From JAGVPT01 sp964384415 (GTDB lineage: Bacteria; Bacteroidota; Ignavibacteria; UBA10030; UBA8401), in contig CAYLMV010000063.1 in the NCBI GenBank assembly GCA_964384415.1, positions 1 to 22,567 of the forward strand: a stretch of 22,567 nt of DNA. The letters are read 5' to 3'. Of the stretch, positions 21,697 through 22,567 are shown piece after piece. Every line of letters starts with the position of its first letter. Position 1 is the first letter of the stretch. The notes beneath the pieces were generated by a model. It worked only from the letters and a program-made list of their open reading frames with translations, was not told the DNA's origin and did no database searches. The position numbers were made by a program, and so were the translations under genes.

Positions 21697-22567
21697 ATGG
21701 ACTTCATCCACCGATTCTTTTCTATGACAGGGTCGCACGGACTCATTCCGCGAACGGGCTGTCTGGCGGTAATGCTTGCAGCGCCGTTCGTGCGGGGAAT
21801 AGCTCAAATCTCGCCGGGAGAATTGTCTGCCGCGCACTCCAACCTTGAGGGGATCGCCAATTGCACTCAGTGTCACTCCCTTGGCAAGACGATTTCCAGC
21901 GATCGTTGTCTTGGATGTCATTCAGAAATACGGACGAGGCTCGGTGCGCGAACGGGACTTCACGGCCGGAACTCCTATCAACAATGCATCGACTGCCACA
22001 AGGAACACCACGGGCGGGAGTTCTCCATTCGACGGATGGAGACGAAAACGTTCGATCATTCCTTGACAGGTTATGTTCTGGCGGGAAAACATAACGCGGT
22101 CGAATGCCGCAAGTGCCATGAGGGGGAGAACATCAGGGCGGCGGATATCGCGGCGAAGCCGCAAGCGTTTAAAGCGAACACTTATCTTGGCCTTTCAACA
22201 GACTGCAATTCATGCCACAAAGATATTCACGTTGGACAGCTATCTCCCAATTGTGCGCAGTGCCATACGACAGATGGATGGAAGCCGGCGACGAAGTTTT
22301 CGCATGACCGGGCGGCATACAAACTCACCGGCAAACACGAGAACGTGGAATGCGCCGGATGTCATAAGAAAGCGCTCGAGCATAACACCGTGGTTCAGTA
22401 TACGAAGCTTGAGTTTGCCGCCTGTTCATCGTGTCATATCGATCCTCATGCAGGAAAATTCAAAAAGTCGTGCGAATCGTGTCATACGACCGCCGGATGG
22501 AATGAAGGGAACGCAAAAACATTCGATCATTCGCAGACACAGTTTCCTTTGAAAGGGAAGCACGCCG
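21697..22567 (+). CDS. Periplasmic multiheme cytochrome c (3' partial)
   Basis: The frame is open to the end of the window; a stop at 21619-21621 bounds it upstream. ATG 21697 is chosen, with ATG 21676 and ATG 21724 also possible; none has a clear Shine-Dalgarno. An export signal is visible (basic stretch, then LAVMLAAPFVRGIAQ). Nine CXXCH heme sites begin at 21862, 21907, 21985, 22105, 22204, 22252, 22351, 22423 and 22471. From 22051 the protein is repetitive: each unit starts F-D/S-H, then L-x-GKH-xx-V-E-C-xx-CH, a CxSCH with nearby HxG, and CxxCHTT-x-GW. Units start at 22051, 22294 and 22522, about 76-81 residues apart with three hemes each. It lies 159 bases after the heme b protein. Probable role: electron wire in respiration or extracellular electron transfer. 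Confidence 0.88.
   Translation, partial: MDFIHRFFSMTGSHGLIPRTGCLAVMLAAPFVRGIAQISPGELSAAHSNLEGIANCTQCHSLGKTISSDRCLGCHSEIRTRLGARTGLHGRNSYQQCIDCHKEHHGREFSIRRMETKTFDHSLTGYVLAGKHNAVECRKCHEGENIRAADIAAKPQAFKANTYLGLSTDCNSCHKDIHVGQLSPNCAQCHTTDGWKPATKFSHDRAAYKLTGKHENVECAGCHKKALEHNTVVQYTKLEFAACSSCHIDPHAGKFKKSCESCHTTAGWNEGNAKTFDHSQTQFPLKGKHA

Noticed and set aside
21534..21848. 104-codon open frame between heme b and cytochrome c genes
   Set aside because: Most of it overlaps the cytochrome signal region in another frame and it has no recognisable features.

Overview
The window looks like a scaffold piece from a draft genome in the Bacteroidota/Chlorobiota/Ignavibacteriota group. The best clue is the C-terminal type IX secretion sorting domain on the first gene, with an NYPNPFNPST opening typical, from memory, of Ignavibacteria and relatives. 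Other clues are SCS-type lipoproteins and many genes without a clear Shine-Dalgarno. An exact 100-base run of N (1847-1946) marks an assembly join. No rRNA, tRNA, CRISPR array or transposase was seen. The taxonomic call is inference.

Left part (1-5356): the end of a secreted beta-propeller protein, a terminator, then on the minus strand a glutamine-dependent asparagine synthase followed by a SAM methyltransferase broken by the gap, then a small plus-strand metallophosphoesterase. Middle (5507-10771): a minus-strand operon of ECF sigma factor, zinc-binding anti-sigma factor and TlpA-like lipoprotein. Divergent from it lie a large lipoprotein (YncE-like propeller plus phosphoesterase domain) and an HXXEE membrane protein. 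A 544-base gene-free island of palindromic repeats follows (10772-11315).

Right part (11316-20538): all genes point right. They are a SufS-like cysteine desulfurase, a Cys/Met-metabolism PLP enzyme, a radical SAM protein, pterin-carbinolamine dehydratase, a TPR protein, pyrE, an MscS-type channel, a NUDIX hydrolase, a 65-aa Cys-rich protein, a HAD phosphatase and a pyrimidine-nucleoside phosphorylase. mscS/NUDIX, NUDIX/65-aa and HAD/phosphorylase overlap by 1-4 bases, which suggests coupled translation. pyrE, NUDIX, HAD and the phosphorylase fit nucleotide synthesis, salvage and clean-up.

Right edge (20659-22567): a five-helix membrane protein carrying two His-x13-His pairs (a di-heme b signature), followed by a multiheme cytochrome c that runs off the window with nine CXXCH sites already visible. 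Together they look like a quinone-to-periplasm electron-transfer module. This is the most interesting part of the window, followed by the redox-flavoured sigma/anti-sigma/thioredoxin operon and the set of intergenic palindromic repeats.
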